NCBI RefSeq assembly: GCF_009914765.1
Contig: NZ_WYDS01000010.1
Span: 1 to 64,000 of the forward strand
DNA from: Halodesulfovibrio sp. MK-HDV
GTDB lineage: Bacteria; Desulfobacterota; Desulfovibrionia; Desulfovibrionales; Desulfovibrionaceae
DNA: 64,000 nt
Reading direction: 5' to 3'
In this document: in pieces, positions 54,637 through 63,736 of the stretch
Position numbering within the stretch: the stretch's first letter is position 1
Layout of the letters: every line of letters starts with the position of its first letter
Position numbers and translations under genes: made by a program
Notes under the pieces: model-generated
The model's input: the letters and a program-made list of their open reading frames with translations, nothing else
What the model was told of the DNA's origin: nothing
The model's database searches: none

Positions 54637-56055
54637 CTAAAACTTAAGAATGATGTCAGTTTTAGTACGCAGGAAATTAACGTTGGACTTGAGTGACTCG
54701 CCACCCAGATTGCGGCCTGTGAGACGCAATTCATCCAAGAATTTCTTACCGTTTTTCTTTACCTCAGACAGATCTTTACCCCAGATAATGGCAAGGGCAA
54801 GGTTCGGGTCGAACTCAGTTGGAATGTCATACGCAACGTCCGTAGGAACGTGAGAATGCATTTCAAGCCATTCGTGTTTATCCCAACCAAAACCCTCAAT
54901 GCAGCCAACCCACGGAGTGAATTTAATCTCCGGATTTTCTGCAATGAGACGGTACTCAATGCCAACACCTTCGAAGGTGATGTCATCCTGACCATATCCC
55001 AGAGGTTCCCCTAAACCGACTCGAATCTGCTCTGCAATAAGGTCAACACCGGCTTTGCCTTTAACGCGGGAAATCATGGCAGACACACCGTTTTCAACCT
55101 GAATACGTGTGTTAACTTCCATGAGAAACGGACGACCGTCGCGGGTCACGATCCATTCCCAGGTTCCAACGTTATCATAGCCGACCTTGCGCGCCATAGC
55201 GAGGGAGTATTCGGTAATATCGTCCAGAACTTTCTGGGCGTCGAATGTGTAGTTAATGGAGCTTGGGTCAAAACCCGGCGCAATTTCAAGGCGTTTCTGA
55301 AGACCAGTTGACTGGATAGAGCAGTTACGTGTGCCAAAATGTACTGGATTTTTACCAGTACGGTCGGACACAACCTGTACTTCCAAGTGGTTGAAGTCTT
55401 TGATGCGCTGTTCGATAAGCACACCTTCGTCGCTGAAGTGACGAAGAGAATAGCTGCGGATACGACGGTATACGGATTTAAAGAGGTCAATATCGTATAC
55501 CTCTTCAATACCCATGCCGCCACCACCTGCGGATGCTTTTACGAGTACCATAGGGCGTTCAATGCCCTGTTCTTCCTGAAACTCGAAAAGTTGACGAGCA
55601 ATCTTTTCAGCTTCAAGTTCGTCGTACACTGGGCGGTCAGAGCCCGGTACGGTTGGTACCTGCAAGCTTCGCGCAAGGCGTTTTGTATTAATTTTATCGC
55701 CCAGTTCACGGATAAGTCTCCATGAAGGACCGATAAAAATAAGCTTATTTTCACGCTGTGTTACACGGCGCGCAAAACGATAGTCTTCTGCAAAAAAGCC
55801 ATAGCCTGGATGAATAGCAGTCGCACCTGACTCATCCGCCACAGCCAACAGTTCGTTTGCATCCTGATAGGAAGAAACACGATAGAGGCTTTTTTCGCCT
55901 CCATGCTCCTTAGCCATGCGAACATGACCAGAAGCACTATCTTCTGCAGTGTAAACACAGACAAAACCCAATCCAAGCTTTTGACAAGCCTGCATGATAC
56001 GGATGGCAATTTCCCCTCGATTCGCCACCAGCACCTTGTGGTTTGTATTCTGCAC
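54637..56055 (-). CDS. accC: Biotin carboxylase subunit
   Basis: A 472-residue ATP-grasp enzyme that carboxylates the biotin carrier. It has the N-terminal KVLVANRGEIAIRIM, HPGYGFFAED, the glycine-rich ATP loop VKASAGGGGMGIE, and EVNTRIQVENGV with catalytic residues. GTG start at 56055 with GAGGG 6 nt upstream. It is the first gene of the carboxylase cluster. PilZ-motB-motA upstream on the same strand are probably a separate unit. Confidence 0.9.
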   Translation of the reverse strand: MQNTNHKVLVANRGEIAIRIMQACQKLGLGFVCVYTAEDSASGHVRMAKEHGGEKSLYRVSSYQDANELLAVADESGATAIHPGYGFFAEDYRFARRVTQRENKLIFIGPSWRLIRELGDKINTKRLARSLQVPTVPGSDRPVYDELEAEKIARQLFEFQEEQGIERPMVLVKASAGGGGMGIEEVYDIDLFKSVYRRIRSYSLRHFSDEGVLIEQRIKDFNHLEVQVVSDRTGKNPVHFGTRNCSIQSTGLQKRLEIAPGFDPSSINYTFDAQKVLDDITEYSLAMARKVGYDNVGTWEWIVTRDGRPFLMEVNTRIQVENGVSAMISRVKGKAGVDLIAEQIRVGLGEPLGYGQDDITFEGVGIEYRLIAENPEIKFTPWVGCIEGFGWDKHEWLEMHSHVPTDVAYDIPTEFDPNLALAIIWGKDLSEVKKNGKKFLDELRLTGRNLGGESLKSNVNFLRTKTDIILKF

Positions 56056-56079
56056 GTATTACCCTCGATTTTTTGCAGC

Positions 56080-56460
56080 CTATTCAGCTGCAGATTGTTC
56101 TCTTTTCTTAGCGATCATCCGCTTTTGCAGCTCAAGCACAAGCCTATCGAGCCGTGCTTCCTGCCTGCGATCAAGAGTGCGGAAATCGCAGCCAATTATT
56201 CCATTATCGAGTATTCTGACCACTCTGCAAGTGAGATCGGAAAGGTAAGCCTTTCCCGCAACAAGAATAGAAACAGAGTATTCAGCGCCCTCTTTTATGG
56301 ATACTAACTCATTTTTTATCGCGAACCCTGTTACACTGACGTCCAGAATATCGCAAGTCACATTTTGCTCTTCAAAGGTAACCGCAATACCGTAAGCCTT
56401 TGCTCTAAAAGCTCTACGACGCTCATTACCCGTTGGCATAGTAAATTCGAGATTACTCAT
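56080..56460 (-). CDS. PilZ domain protein
   Basis: A 126-residue single-domain PilZ protein with the c-di-GMP motifs RRAFR (RxxxR type) and DVSVTGFAI (D/NxSxxG). It lies 2 nt after motB in the motA-motB operon, so it probably adjusts flagellar motor output in response to c-di-GMP, in the manner of YcgR. Confidence 0.88.
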   Translation of the reverse strand: MSNLEFTMPTGNERRRAFRAKAYGIAVTFEEQNVTCDILDVSVTGFAIKNELVSIKEGAEYSVSILVAGKAYLSDLTCRVVRILDNGIIGCDFRTLDRRQEARLDRLVLELQKRMIAKKREQSAAE

Positions 56461-56462
56461 GG

Positions 56463-57203
56463 CTACTTGCCCACCCGTCTTTCAAAAACAAATTCAACTC
56501 TTCTATTCTGCGATCTATTTGCCTCATTAGTATTAGGCATGAGCGGGTCAAGATCACCAAGTCCTGTAGCTGTTAATCGCTGAGACTCGATGCCGTGCTC
56601 AATATAGTAACGCAGAACATTGACCGCACGCAATGCTGATATTTCCCAGTTGTCCCGATAACGGCTGGAAGAACTCGGTTTCAAATCATCGGTATACCCT
56701 TTGATATTGATAGTCTGAGCTTTGTTCTTCACAAACAACTGACGCATTTCCTCTAACAATTTGTAGCCGTTAGGGCTAACAGTCACCTTGCCGTTTTCAA
56801 ACATGGCAGCAGATGGAAGTCGCAGTGTAATCACACCTTCATCAAAAACAGAGCCAATCTGCCCTTCCAAACCTTTTTGATTAAGGTAGGTTCGCATATC
56901 TGAATACACTTTACGTTGTGCTTCAATTAACTGCTTCTGTAAACGGACGGACTCTAAAATTGCGGTGTCGTCCTGTCGTACAGGTGATGTAAGTAAATTT
57001 TCGTTATCGCCGCCGAACACCTGACGAACTGTTAAAAACGAGTCCGTAAACTGTTTCTGGTCAATAACTGACATGGAAAAAAGGAGCACGAAAAAGGCCA
57101 GCAACAACGTTACCATATCTGCAAAGGTTGTTAGCCAAGTACCTTCATCGGAGGAATCCCCGACATCGTCCACGAATGCGTAGTCGTCTCTATCTTCGAA
57201 CAT
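56463..57203 (-). CDS. motB: Flagellar motor stator protein MotB
   Basis: A 246-residue stator protein: one N-terminal transmembrane helix with the proton-carrying Asp29 (TTFADMVTLLLAFFVLLFS), a linker, and a C-terminal OmpA-like peptidoglycan-binding domain (NIKGYTDDLKPS, NRRVEFVFE). It overlaps motA by 14 nt and is followed by a PilZ gene. Confidence 0.94.
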   Translation of the reverse strand: MFEDRDDYAFVDDVGDSSDEGTWLTTFADMVTLLLAFFVLLFSMSVIDQKQFTDSFLTVRQVFGGDNENLLTSPVRQDDTAILESVRLQKQLIEAQRKVYSDMRTYLNQKGLEGQIGSVFDEGVITLRLPSAAMFENGKVTVSPNGYKLLEEMRQLFVKNKAQTINIKGYTDDLKPSSSSRYRDNWEISALRAVNVLRYYIEHGIESQRLTATGLGDLDPLMPNTNEANRSQNRRVEFVFERRVGK

Positions 57204-57948
57204 CTTTTCTGTCCTCTGGAGAGATGAATGAACTCAGTTTTTCATATACTAAGCGAGGGTTGTTGTTTTCCAGAATACACTTGGCGCCTTCAAAAATAAT
57301 ATTGAGCTGAACCTCTTCCTGAAGAGTTCTCGCCTTCAGCTTACCAGCCATAGGCAGGAACAAAAGGTTAGCAAGCAGTGCACCATAGAATGTTGTGAGC
57401 AACGCAATAGCCATTGCAGGGCCGATGCTGGAAGGGTCATCCAAATGTGCAAGCATCTGAACCAGACCGATAAGAGTACCGATCATTCCGAACGCCGGAG
57501 CTACTGCGCCGAGTCTGTTGAAAACAGCAATCGCAATATTCTGCCTACGCTTCATGGACAAAATTTCAATTTTTAATGTGTCATGGATAATATCTGGATC
57601 AGCATTATCTGCAATAAGCTGACATGCTTTTTTTAACAACGGGCTTTCGGTTTTAATATTTTCCAGAGCAACCAAACCTTCACGACGGCTGATTTCTGCA
57701 ATACGAACCATTGTATTAACAACTTCTGGAATCTTAGTACGGCGGGAAGCAAAAACCTTTACAACGCTTGCAACAGCAAACGCCACTTCCTCTAAAGGAA
57801 ACGTTACAAAAATAGCGGCACCGGAACCACCAAATACAATCATAGCACCCGGTACGTTAATAAAATCGCCAACACTCCCCCCCATAAAAATGGCGCCAGC
57901 AACAAGAGCAAAACCAACAACGACCCCGAGAAGAGTTGCAATATCCAT
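57190..57948 (-). CDS. motA: Flagellar motor stator protein MotA
   Basis: A 252-residue inner-membrane stator component with four helices: ATLLGVVVGFALVAGAIFMGG at the start, VPGAMIVFGGSG, and the conserved pair GMIGTLIGLVQML and AIALLTTFYGALLAN. The cytoplasmic loop contacts FliG. It leads the motA-motB-PilZ operon. Confidence 0.94.
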   Translation of the reverse strand: MDIATLLGVVVGFALVAGAIFMGGSVGDFINVPGAMIVFGGSGAAIFVTFPLEEVAFAVASVVKVFASRRTKIPEVVNTMVRIAEISRREGLVALENIKTESPLLKKACQLIADNADPDIIHDTLKIEILSMKRRQNIAIAVFNRLGAVAPAFGMIGTLIGLVQMLAHLDDPSSIGPAMAIALLTTFYGALLANLLFLPMAGKLKARTLQEEVQLNIIFEGAKCILENNNPRLVYEKLSSFISPEDRKDVRR

Positions 57949-58069
57949 ATATTAAACCTATGTAACAGGCGGGTTCGTATAATTTATCACAACATGTGAC
58001 TGCATCATGCTCCGTCAAACCCATTACGGGGCATGTTTCCCTACAATCTATCAATAGGTATAGCAGGTT

Positions 58070-58897
58070 ATGCAAAGTTTGAATAAAGTACATAACGCCG
58101 TACAGTCAATCAAAGAGCTTGCAAAAAACGATCTTTCTCCAAAAATCGGCATTGCACTCGGTACTGGCCTCGGTGATTTTGTAAACGCGGTTACTGTAAC
58201 CGAGACCATTTCTTACAACGACATCATCGATTTTCCACATTCAACAGTGGAATCACATGCAGGACAGTTTGTTTTCGGCACCATTGCCGATGTTCCTGTA
58301 GTAATCCAACAGGGAAGAAATCACCTTTACGAAGGTTACTCTCCTGCTGAAGTAAGCATGGGTGTCCGCGTAATGGCCACGCTTGGCATTGATACATATA
58401 TTGCTACCAACGCCGCAGGCTGCCTTGTCCCCCAGTGGGATGCAGGCACTCTTATGGCAATTACCGACCACATAAACTTTACAGGCCGCACACCTCTTTC
58501 CGGATGCAATGTCGACGACTGGGGCCCGCGTTTTCCTGACATGAGTCAGGCATACGATCCTCAGCTCATCACCTGCGCAATGGAAGAAGCAGCCAGACTC
58601 GGCATCCGGCTCGAACGCGGAATTTATGCAGGCGTACATGGCCCGCAGATGGAAACACCTGCTGAAACCCGTATGTACAAACGCCTTGGCGCTGATGCTG
58701 TTGGCATGTCTACCGTTATGGAAGTCATTGCCGCGCGCCATTGCGGGTTAAAAGTTCTTGGTGTGTCCTGCCTGACAAACAAAAACCTTCCCGACTGCAT
58801 GACAGATGTTCCACTTGATGAAATTATCCGGACAGCAAACAAAGCCGGTGCCAGCCTCTCTGCTCTGCTGCAGGCAATTATCACCAAACAGTGCTAA
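58070..58897 (+). CDS. Purine nucleoside phosphorylase
   Basis: A 275-residue trimeric-type PNP that cleaves purine (deoxy)nucleosides with phosphate. It has LGTGLGDF, QGRNHLYEGY, TNAAGCLVPQWDAG with NxAG, FTGRTPLSG and VGMSTVMEVIAARHCG, all typical of the PNP/MTAP family; the GMST segment and length favour PNP over MTA phosphorylase. AGG-rich sequence precedes ATG 58070. It is monocistronic and ends at a terminator. Confidence 0.92.
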   Translation: MQSLNKVHNAVQSIKELAKNDLSPKIGIALGTGLGDFVNAVTVTETISYNDIIDFPHSTVESHAGQFVFGTIADVPVVIQQGRNHLYEGYSPAEVSMGVRVMATLGIDTYIATNAAGCLVPQWDAGTLMAITDHINFTGRTPLSGCNVDDWGPRFPDMSQAYDPQLITCAMEEAARLGIRLERGIYAGVHGPQMETPAETRMYKRLGADAVGMSTVMEVIAARHCGLKVLGVSCLTNKNLPDCMTDVPLDEIIRTANKAGASLSALLQAIITKQC

Positions 58898-59017
58898 CAC
58901 TTGTTATCCCCACCCTGAAAATTTTCGATAACGCAATGTGCACAGGAAGCATCTGAGTCTTCACTGCCCTTATCGGAACATTGACGTTTTTCATTAGACT
59001 GATGTCTTTGAGGTACA

Positions 59018-59065
59018 AAAACACCGTGAGTTTTCTTTTAAAAGAAAGCCCGCGGTGTTCTATTT
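59018..59065 (+). terminator. Terminator between purine nucleoside phosphorylase and typA
   Basis: A long imperfect hairpin from ACACCG to CGGTGT with a paired T/A-rich centre, followed by TCTATTTAT. The rest of the 58898-59239 gap holds no gene; the upstream extension of the typA frame lacks a start signal. Confidence 0.65.
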
Positions 59066-59239
59066 ATCATGCCTTTAACCGTCTTGCGTGCTACATTGCC
59101 AGCAAAACGCTCACCTGAGAGCTTGCCCTTTCTCGCACTTAGGTATATGCCACCGACACAACGCATAACCGCGAAAGTTTACCCTGCCGCCACAAGCAGC
59201 AGCAACGAAAGAACTTTTGCATTTTATAAGGAATTATTT

Positions 59240-61087
59240 GTGACTCAGACTATTCATAACGATGCAATTCGTAACGTTGCGATTATCGCGCACGTTGACC
59301 ACGGTAAAACAACTCTTGTTGATGCTATGTTTAAACAGGGCGGTATCTTCCGCGCTAACCAGGAAGTTGATGACCGTGTAATGGACAGCATGGACCTCGA
59401 ACGCGAACGTGGTATTACCATCGCGGCGAAAAACTGTGCTGTTTCTTGGCAGGGAACAAAAATTAACATCATCGACACCCCTGGTCACGCCGACTTCGGT
59501 GGTGAAGTTGAACGTTCTCTCACAATGGCTGATGGTGCTATTCTGCTCGTTGACGCATCTGAAGGCCCACTTCCTCAGACTCGTTTCGTACTCAAGAAAA
59601 CTCTTGAAGCCGGTCTTAAAGTTATTGTTGTTATCAACAAAATTGACCGTCCGGATGCACGTATTGATGAAGTGCTTGACGAAGTATACGACCTGTTCAT
59701 CGACCTCGAAGCAACCGACAAGCAGCTTGAATTCCCTGTTATGTACGCAGTTGGTCGTGACGGCGTTGCTATGAATTCTCCTGAAGAAGAACAGAAAGAC
59801 CTTGCACCACTCTTCAAAGTAATCCTTTCTGAAGTTCCTGGTCCTGTATACGACCCAGAACAGCCTTTCCAGATGCTCGTAGCTGATCTTTCCTACTCAG
59901 ACTACCTTGGTCGTCTCGCAATCGGCCGTGTATTCCACGGTACTATTCACAACAACGACCAGCTTGCTTGCATCGGCATTGACGATCAGCCTCGCGGCCT
60001 TCGCGTTTCCAAAATTCAGACCTATCAGGGCTTGAAACTTGCTGAAGCTGCCGAAGCAACTCCTGGTGACATCGTAGTTATTTCCGGTATCGACAACGTA
60101 AACATTGGCGACACCATTTGTACTAAAGAAGCACCAAAAGCACTGACACGCATCAACGTTGACGAACCAACCGTTTCCATGCGTTTCAGCATTAACTCTT
60201 CCCCGCTTGCAGGTACTGAAGGTAAACACGTTCAGTCCAGCAGAATCCGCGAACGTCTTACACGTGAGACCATGCTTAACGTAGCAATCCGTGTTGAAGA
60301 CAGTGAAGAGCGCGACAGCTTCATCGTTAAAGGCCGTGGTGAATTCCAGATGGCTATTCTCGTTGAACAGATGCGTCGTGAGGGCTTCGAACTGACCATC
60401 GGTCGTCCTGAAGTTATCTTCAAAGAGATCGACGGCGTGCTTTCCGAACCTATGGAAAAACTGTTTATCGATTGTGATGACGTATTCATGGGCGTTGTGA
60501 CTGAAAAACTTTCAGCACGTAAAGGCCGTATGACCAACCTCGTGAACAACGGCACCGGCCGTGTTCGCATGGAATTCACTATTCCTTCCCGTGGTCTTAT
60601 CGGTTACCGTGATGAGTTCCTCACCGATACCAAAGGTACCGGCATCATGAACTCACTCTTCGACGGTTACGAAGACTACCGTGGCGAGTTCCCAACCCGT
60701 CACACTGGTTCTCTCGTTTGTGACCGCACCGGCCAGTCCGTTGCATACGCTCTCTTTAACTTAGAGCCACGCGGCGAAATCTTCATCGATGCAGGCTTAC
60801 CTGTATACGAAGGTATGGTTATCGGCGAACACAACCGTGACAACGACCTCGACATCAACCCTTGTAAGGGTAAAAAACTCACTAACGTTCGTGCTTCCGG
60901 TAAAGATGACGCTGTTACTCTTACCCCGGTACGTCCTATGACCCTCGAGCGCGCTATCCACTTCATTACTGAAGATGAGTGTGTTGAGGTTACTCCAGAA
61001 TCTATCCGTCTGCGTAAAAACATTCTTTCTGGACAGAACCGTCACCGCCTCGCTGGTCGTAAAAAGAAAGCAACAGAAACCAAATAA
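59240..61087 (+). CDS. typA: Ribosome-associated GTPase TypA/BipA
   Basis: A 615-residue translational GTPase for stress and low-temperature ribosome assembly. G1 is AHVDHGKTTLVD, G2 is in ERGITIAAK, G3 is DTPGHADFGGEVER, G4 is NKIDRPDAR; the C-terminal domains carry RGEFQMAILVEQMRREG and SRGLIGYRDEFLTDT. Start is GTG 59240 with AAGGAA 7 nt upstream; an open extension to 59069 is not supported. Confidence 0.96.
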   Translation: MTQTIHNDAIRNVAIIAHVDHGKTTLVDAMFKQGGIFRANQEVDDRVMDSMDLERERGITIAAKNCAVSWQGTKINIIDTPGHADFGGEVERSLTMADGAILLVDASEGPLPQTRFVLKKTLEAGLKVIVVINKIDRPDARIDEVLDEVYDLFIDLEATDKQLEFPVMYAVGRDGVAMNSPEEEQKDLAPLFKVILSEVPGPVYDPEQPFQMLVADLSYSDYLGRLAIGRVFHGTIHNNDQLACIGIDDQPRGLRVSKIQTYQGLKLAEAAEATPGDIVVISGIDNVNIGDTICTKEAPKALTRINVDEPTVSMRFSINSSPLAGTEGKHVQSSRIRERLTRETMLNVAIRVEDSEERDSFIVKGRGEFQMAILVEQMRREGFELTIGRPEVIFKEIDGVLSEPMEKLFIDCDDVFMGVVTEKLSARKGRMTNLVNNGTGRVRMEFTIPSRGLIGYRDEFLTDTKGTGIMNSLFDGYEDYRGEFPTRHTGSLVCDRTGQSVAYALFNLEPRGEIFIDAGLPVYEGMVIGEHNRDNDLDINPCKGKKLTNVRASGKDDAVTLTPVRPMTLERAIHFITEDECVEVTPESIRLRKNILSGQNRHRLAGRKKKATETK

Positions 61088-61149
61088 TATTTCTGCATAC
61101 GAGTAGCGTCGCGTATTAATAGCGCACCTATTCATCTTTCTTTGTAAGA

Positions 61150-61206
61150 AAAAAATAGCCGCGAAGTAATCTGAGTTTCAGATTACTTCGCGGCTTTATT
61201 TTTTAT
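61150..61206. terminator. Bidirectional terminator between typA and the YheT-like gene
   Basis: Perfect 17-bp stem starting AGCCGCGAAG (61157-61173 with 61179-61195), a 5-nt loop, and T-rich flanks on both strands. Confidence 0.93.
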
Positions 61207-61249
61207 AAACTTAAAAATCCTTGGAGACGTATTTCAGATTACACCAACC

Positions 61250-62230
61250 TTACCCCATGACTTGTCCTATAAACTCCACAGCGCGAATTTCTGACCAGTA
61301 GTAATCGTCATCAGCTAACCGGACAAAACCGATATGTCCGCCATCAGCCGGAGTCTCTAGATAGAGATACTTACTACGGTGCGCGTGCCCTGTCGGGTAA
61401 CAGGTCGGCCATAGAAACGGGTCATTTCGGGCACTAATCATCAAAGTAGGCACTCTAACTCTATCCAGGAACTGAACACTGGAACTCTTTTCCCAATATT
61501 CAAGAGCGTCCTTGAATCCGTACCACGGAGCAGTGTATTCTTCGTCAAAATCTTTAAATGTTTTCAATTCATTCAAGTTCGCTATATTCACCAAACCTGG
61601 AAACGCATCATGCTTCTGTACAATTTTATCTTTTAGCGTGCGCATAAAATTTTTCAAGTAAATAGCATTTGAAGGCTTATCCATCGCCTTCGCCGCCCCT
61701 ACAAGATCGCACGGTACAGAAAAAACCACAGCAGCCTGAACGCAGGGATGAACAAATGTTGCTGGGTCACCCAAATATTTTAAAATTTGGTTTCCACCCA
61801 TGCTGAAGCCCACAAGGACTATTTCCTCGTACCCTTTCCTTGCACAAAAGCTTACAACAGAGTGCAAGTCTTCGGTTGAACCGCTATGATACATATGGAG
61901 CTTTCTGTTAGGTGCACCGCTACACCCTCTAAAGTTCCACGCGGCAGCATCCCATCCTGCCCGTATAAGCGCTCTAACCATCCCTTTCACATATGAACGC
62001 TTCGAATTGCCTTCCAGTCCATGAGAGATCACGACAAGCCGCTTTTTAGGGGTGTCAGGATTTGCATAGTGGAAGTCTACATCTAAAAAATCATTATCAG
62101 GCGTAGTTATTCGTTGAACAGTGCAAGCAGGCAAATCCAATGCTCTGAACAGTGCAGGATATAGCGTTTGTGCATGACCACCCGGTAGAAAAAACGGAGC
62201 CGGATACAGTGTGTTTTCATAAATCGGCAT
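61250..62230 (-). CDS. YheT-family alpha/beta hydrolase
   Basis: A 326-residue esterase-like protein. It starts with the family motif PFFLPGGHAQTLYPAL and has VISHGLEGNSKR, the nucleophile elbow GFSMGGN, and the final His in GGHIGF. It is related to YheT and eukaryotic ABHD1/3; the physiological substrate is unknown. GAGGTG lies 6 nt before ATG 62230, preferred over GTG 62239. Confidence 0.88.
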   Translation of the reverse strand: MPIYENTLYPAPFFLPGGHAQTLYPALFRALDLPACTVQRITTPDNDFLDVDFHYANPDTPKKRLVVISHGLEGNSKRSYVKGMVRALIRAGWDAAAWNFRGCSGAPNRKLHMYHSGSTEDLHSVVSFCARKGYEEIVLVGFSMGGNQILKYLGDPATFVHPCVQAAVVFSVPCDLVGAAKAMDKPSNAIYLKNFMRTLKDKIVQKHDAFPGLVNIANLNELKTFKDFDEEYTAPWYGFKDALEYWEKSSSVQFLDRVRVPTLMISARNDPFLWPTCYPTGHAHRSKYLYLETPADGGHIGFVRLADDDYYWSEIRAVEFIGQVMG

Positions 62231-62329
62231 AGTGCTCACCTCAGAGGATAACGTGACAATTACACCATAACAGTATACGTCCCTTTGGCTTCATGTAAGC
62301 AGGAACGACACATATTTTCAGGAGCACGC

Positions 62330-63493
62330 ATGAATCAACATGACGTTATTATCTTAGGCGCAGGCGCTTCAGGCCTCTGGGCTGCACTCACAGCTGCCAA
62401 AAGAGGCCGCAAAGTTCTGGTCGTTGACCATGCTCGCAAAGCCGGACGCAAGATCCTGATTGCTGGTGGTGGCAAATGTAACTTTACAAATATAGACTTA
62501 AGTCCAGCGAACTACCATTGTAAAAATGCTCACTTTTGCAAATCAGCCCTTGCACGTTTTACGCCCTGGCACATGGTTGAATATCTGTCTCTTCATGATA
62601 TCTCTTGGGAAGAGCGTGAGCACAGCCAATTATTCTGCACTCACAGTGCTGCGGATGTTACAGAGGCACTCTACAACGATTGTCTTGAGCATAATGTACA
62701 CTTTCTTTTTTCCGAACAAATCACGGATGTGCAGAAAAAAGGTGAACTCTTTGACGTTGGGTTAACGGATTCGCAACATTTTGCTCCGTCACTTATAGTT
62801 GCCCTTGGTGGCAGCGCATGGCCACAAGCGGGAGCAACTGATGCAGGGTACAAACTTGCCCGACAGTTCGGTCATAAAATCATCCCTACTTTTCCAGCGT
62901 TGGTACCACTTATGATGCCTTCCAACTGGAAACTCAAAAATTTATCCGGTATCGCGCTGCCGGTAACTATTCGGTGTAATAATAAGCAATTCACAGAAAA
63001 CATGCTCTTCACCCATAAAGGGATTAGCGGGCCTGTAGTTCTGCAAATTTCTGCTCATTGGAAGAAAGGTGATGCTATTGAAATCGACCTGCTTCCTTCT
63101 GCATCTCTTACTGACATCCTCGAAGAAGCAGGCTCCAAGCCGTTATTAAAAAACGTGTTGAGCCGAAAATTTCCGGAACGTCTTGCTGCTGCTCTTATTC
63201 CTAAAGAGCTTCGTGAAAAACAAATTGCCCAGCTTAGTAAAAAGGATATGCAGGTACTGCATTCCAGCATTCATGCATTTACAGTTACACCGACTGGCAC
63301 TGAAGGTATGAAAAAAGCTGAAGCCACAGGCGGCGGCGTTGATACAAGCTCCGTTTCATCAAAAACCATGGAAAGCAAACTCTGCTCCGGCCTGTATTTG
63401 ACAGGAGAGGTTCTTGATGTTCTCGGCGATCTTGGCGGATTCAATCTGCACTGGGCATGGGCATCCGGCAATGCTGCCGGAGAGGTTGTCTAA
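62330..63493 (+). CDS. HI0933/BaiN-family FAD-dependent oxidoreductase
   Basis: A 387-residue flavoprotein: N-terminal dinucleotide site IILGAGASGLWAALTAA, then KILIAGGGKCNFTN, ALGGSAWPQAGATDAGY in the middle, and the C-terminal FAD-contact segment LTGEVLDVLGDLGGFNLHWAWASG. CAGGAG lies 6 nt before ATG 62330. The reaction is unknown in most members of this family. It is followed by a strong terminator. Confidence 0.9.
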   Translation: MNQHDVIILGAGASGLWAALTAAKRGRKVLVVDHARKAGRKILIAGGGKCNFTNIDLSPANYHCKNAHFCKSALARFTPWHMVEYLSLHDISWEEREHSQLFCTHSAADVTEALYNDCLEHNVHFLFSEQITDVQKKGELFDVGLTDSQHFAPSLIVALGGSAWPQAGATDAGYKLARQFGHKIIPTFPALVPLMMPSNWKLKNLSGIALPVTIRCNNKQFTENMLFTHKGISGPVVLQISAHWKKGDAIEIDLLPSASLTDILEEAGSKPLLKNVLSRKFPERLAAALIPKELREKQIAQLSKKDMQVLHSSIHAFTVTPTGTEGMKKAEATGGGVDTSSVSSKTMESKLCSGLYLTGEVLDVLGDLGGFNLHWAWASGNAAGEVV

Positions 63494-63524
63494 CCAGAGC
63501 CTTTACTCAGCATTTATTTCACAT

Positions 63525-63565
63525 AAAAAAAGGCTGCCCATATTTTGGGCAGCCTTTTTTTTTAT
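63525..63565. terminator. Terminator after the flavoprotein gene
   Basis: AGGCTGCCCA/TGGGCAGCCT stem with a TATTT loop, T9 on the right and A7 on the left, so probably bidirectional with the convergent cbiB gene. Confidence 0.92.
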
Positions 63566-63736
63566 TGATAACTAACAATTGTCCATTACGAGGAAAGCTT
63601 CACTCTAAGATCACTTATTTCCGTTCGGCTCAATCTTTTGCTTACAGCCAACTAAGTTTTCCGCAAAAAACACATCAACCTCACCCTCGAATCAAGGGAA
63701 AAAGGATAGTCATTTTTGCTTCGCTAATAAACGTCG

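Noticed and set aside
59069-59239. N-terminal extension of typA
   Set aside because: GTG 59240 has a well-placed AAGGAA and gives the standard TypA start; the extension lacks a start signal and overlaps the terminator region.
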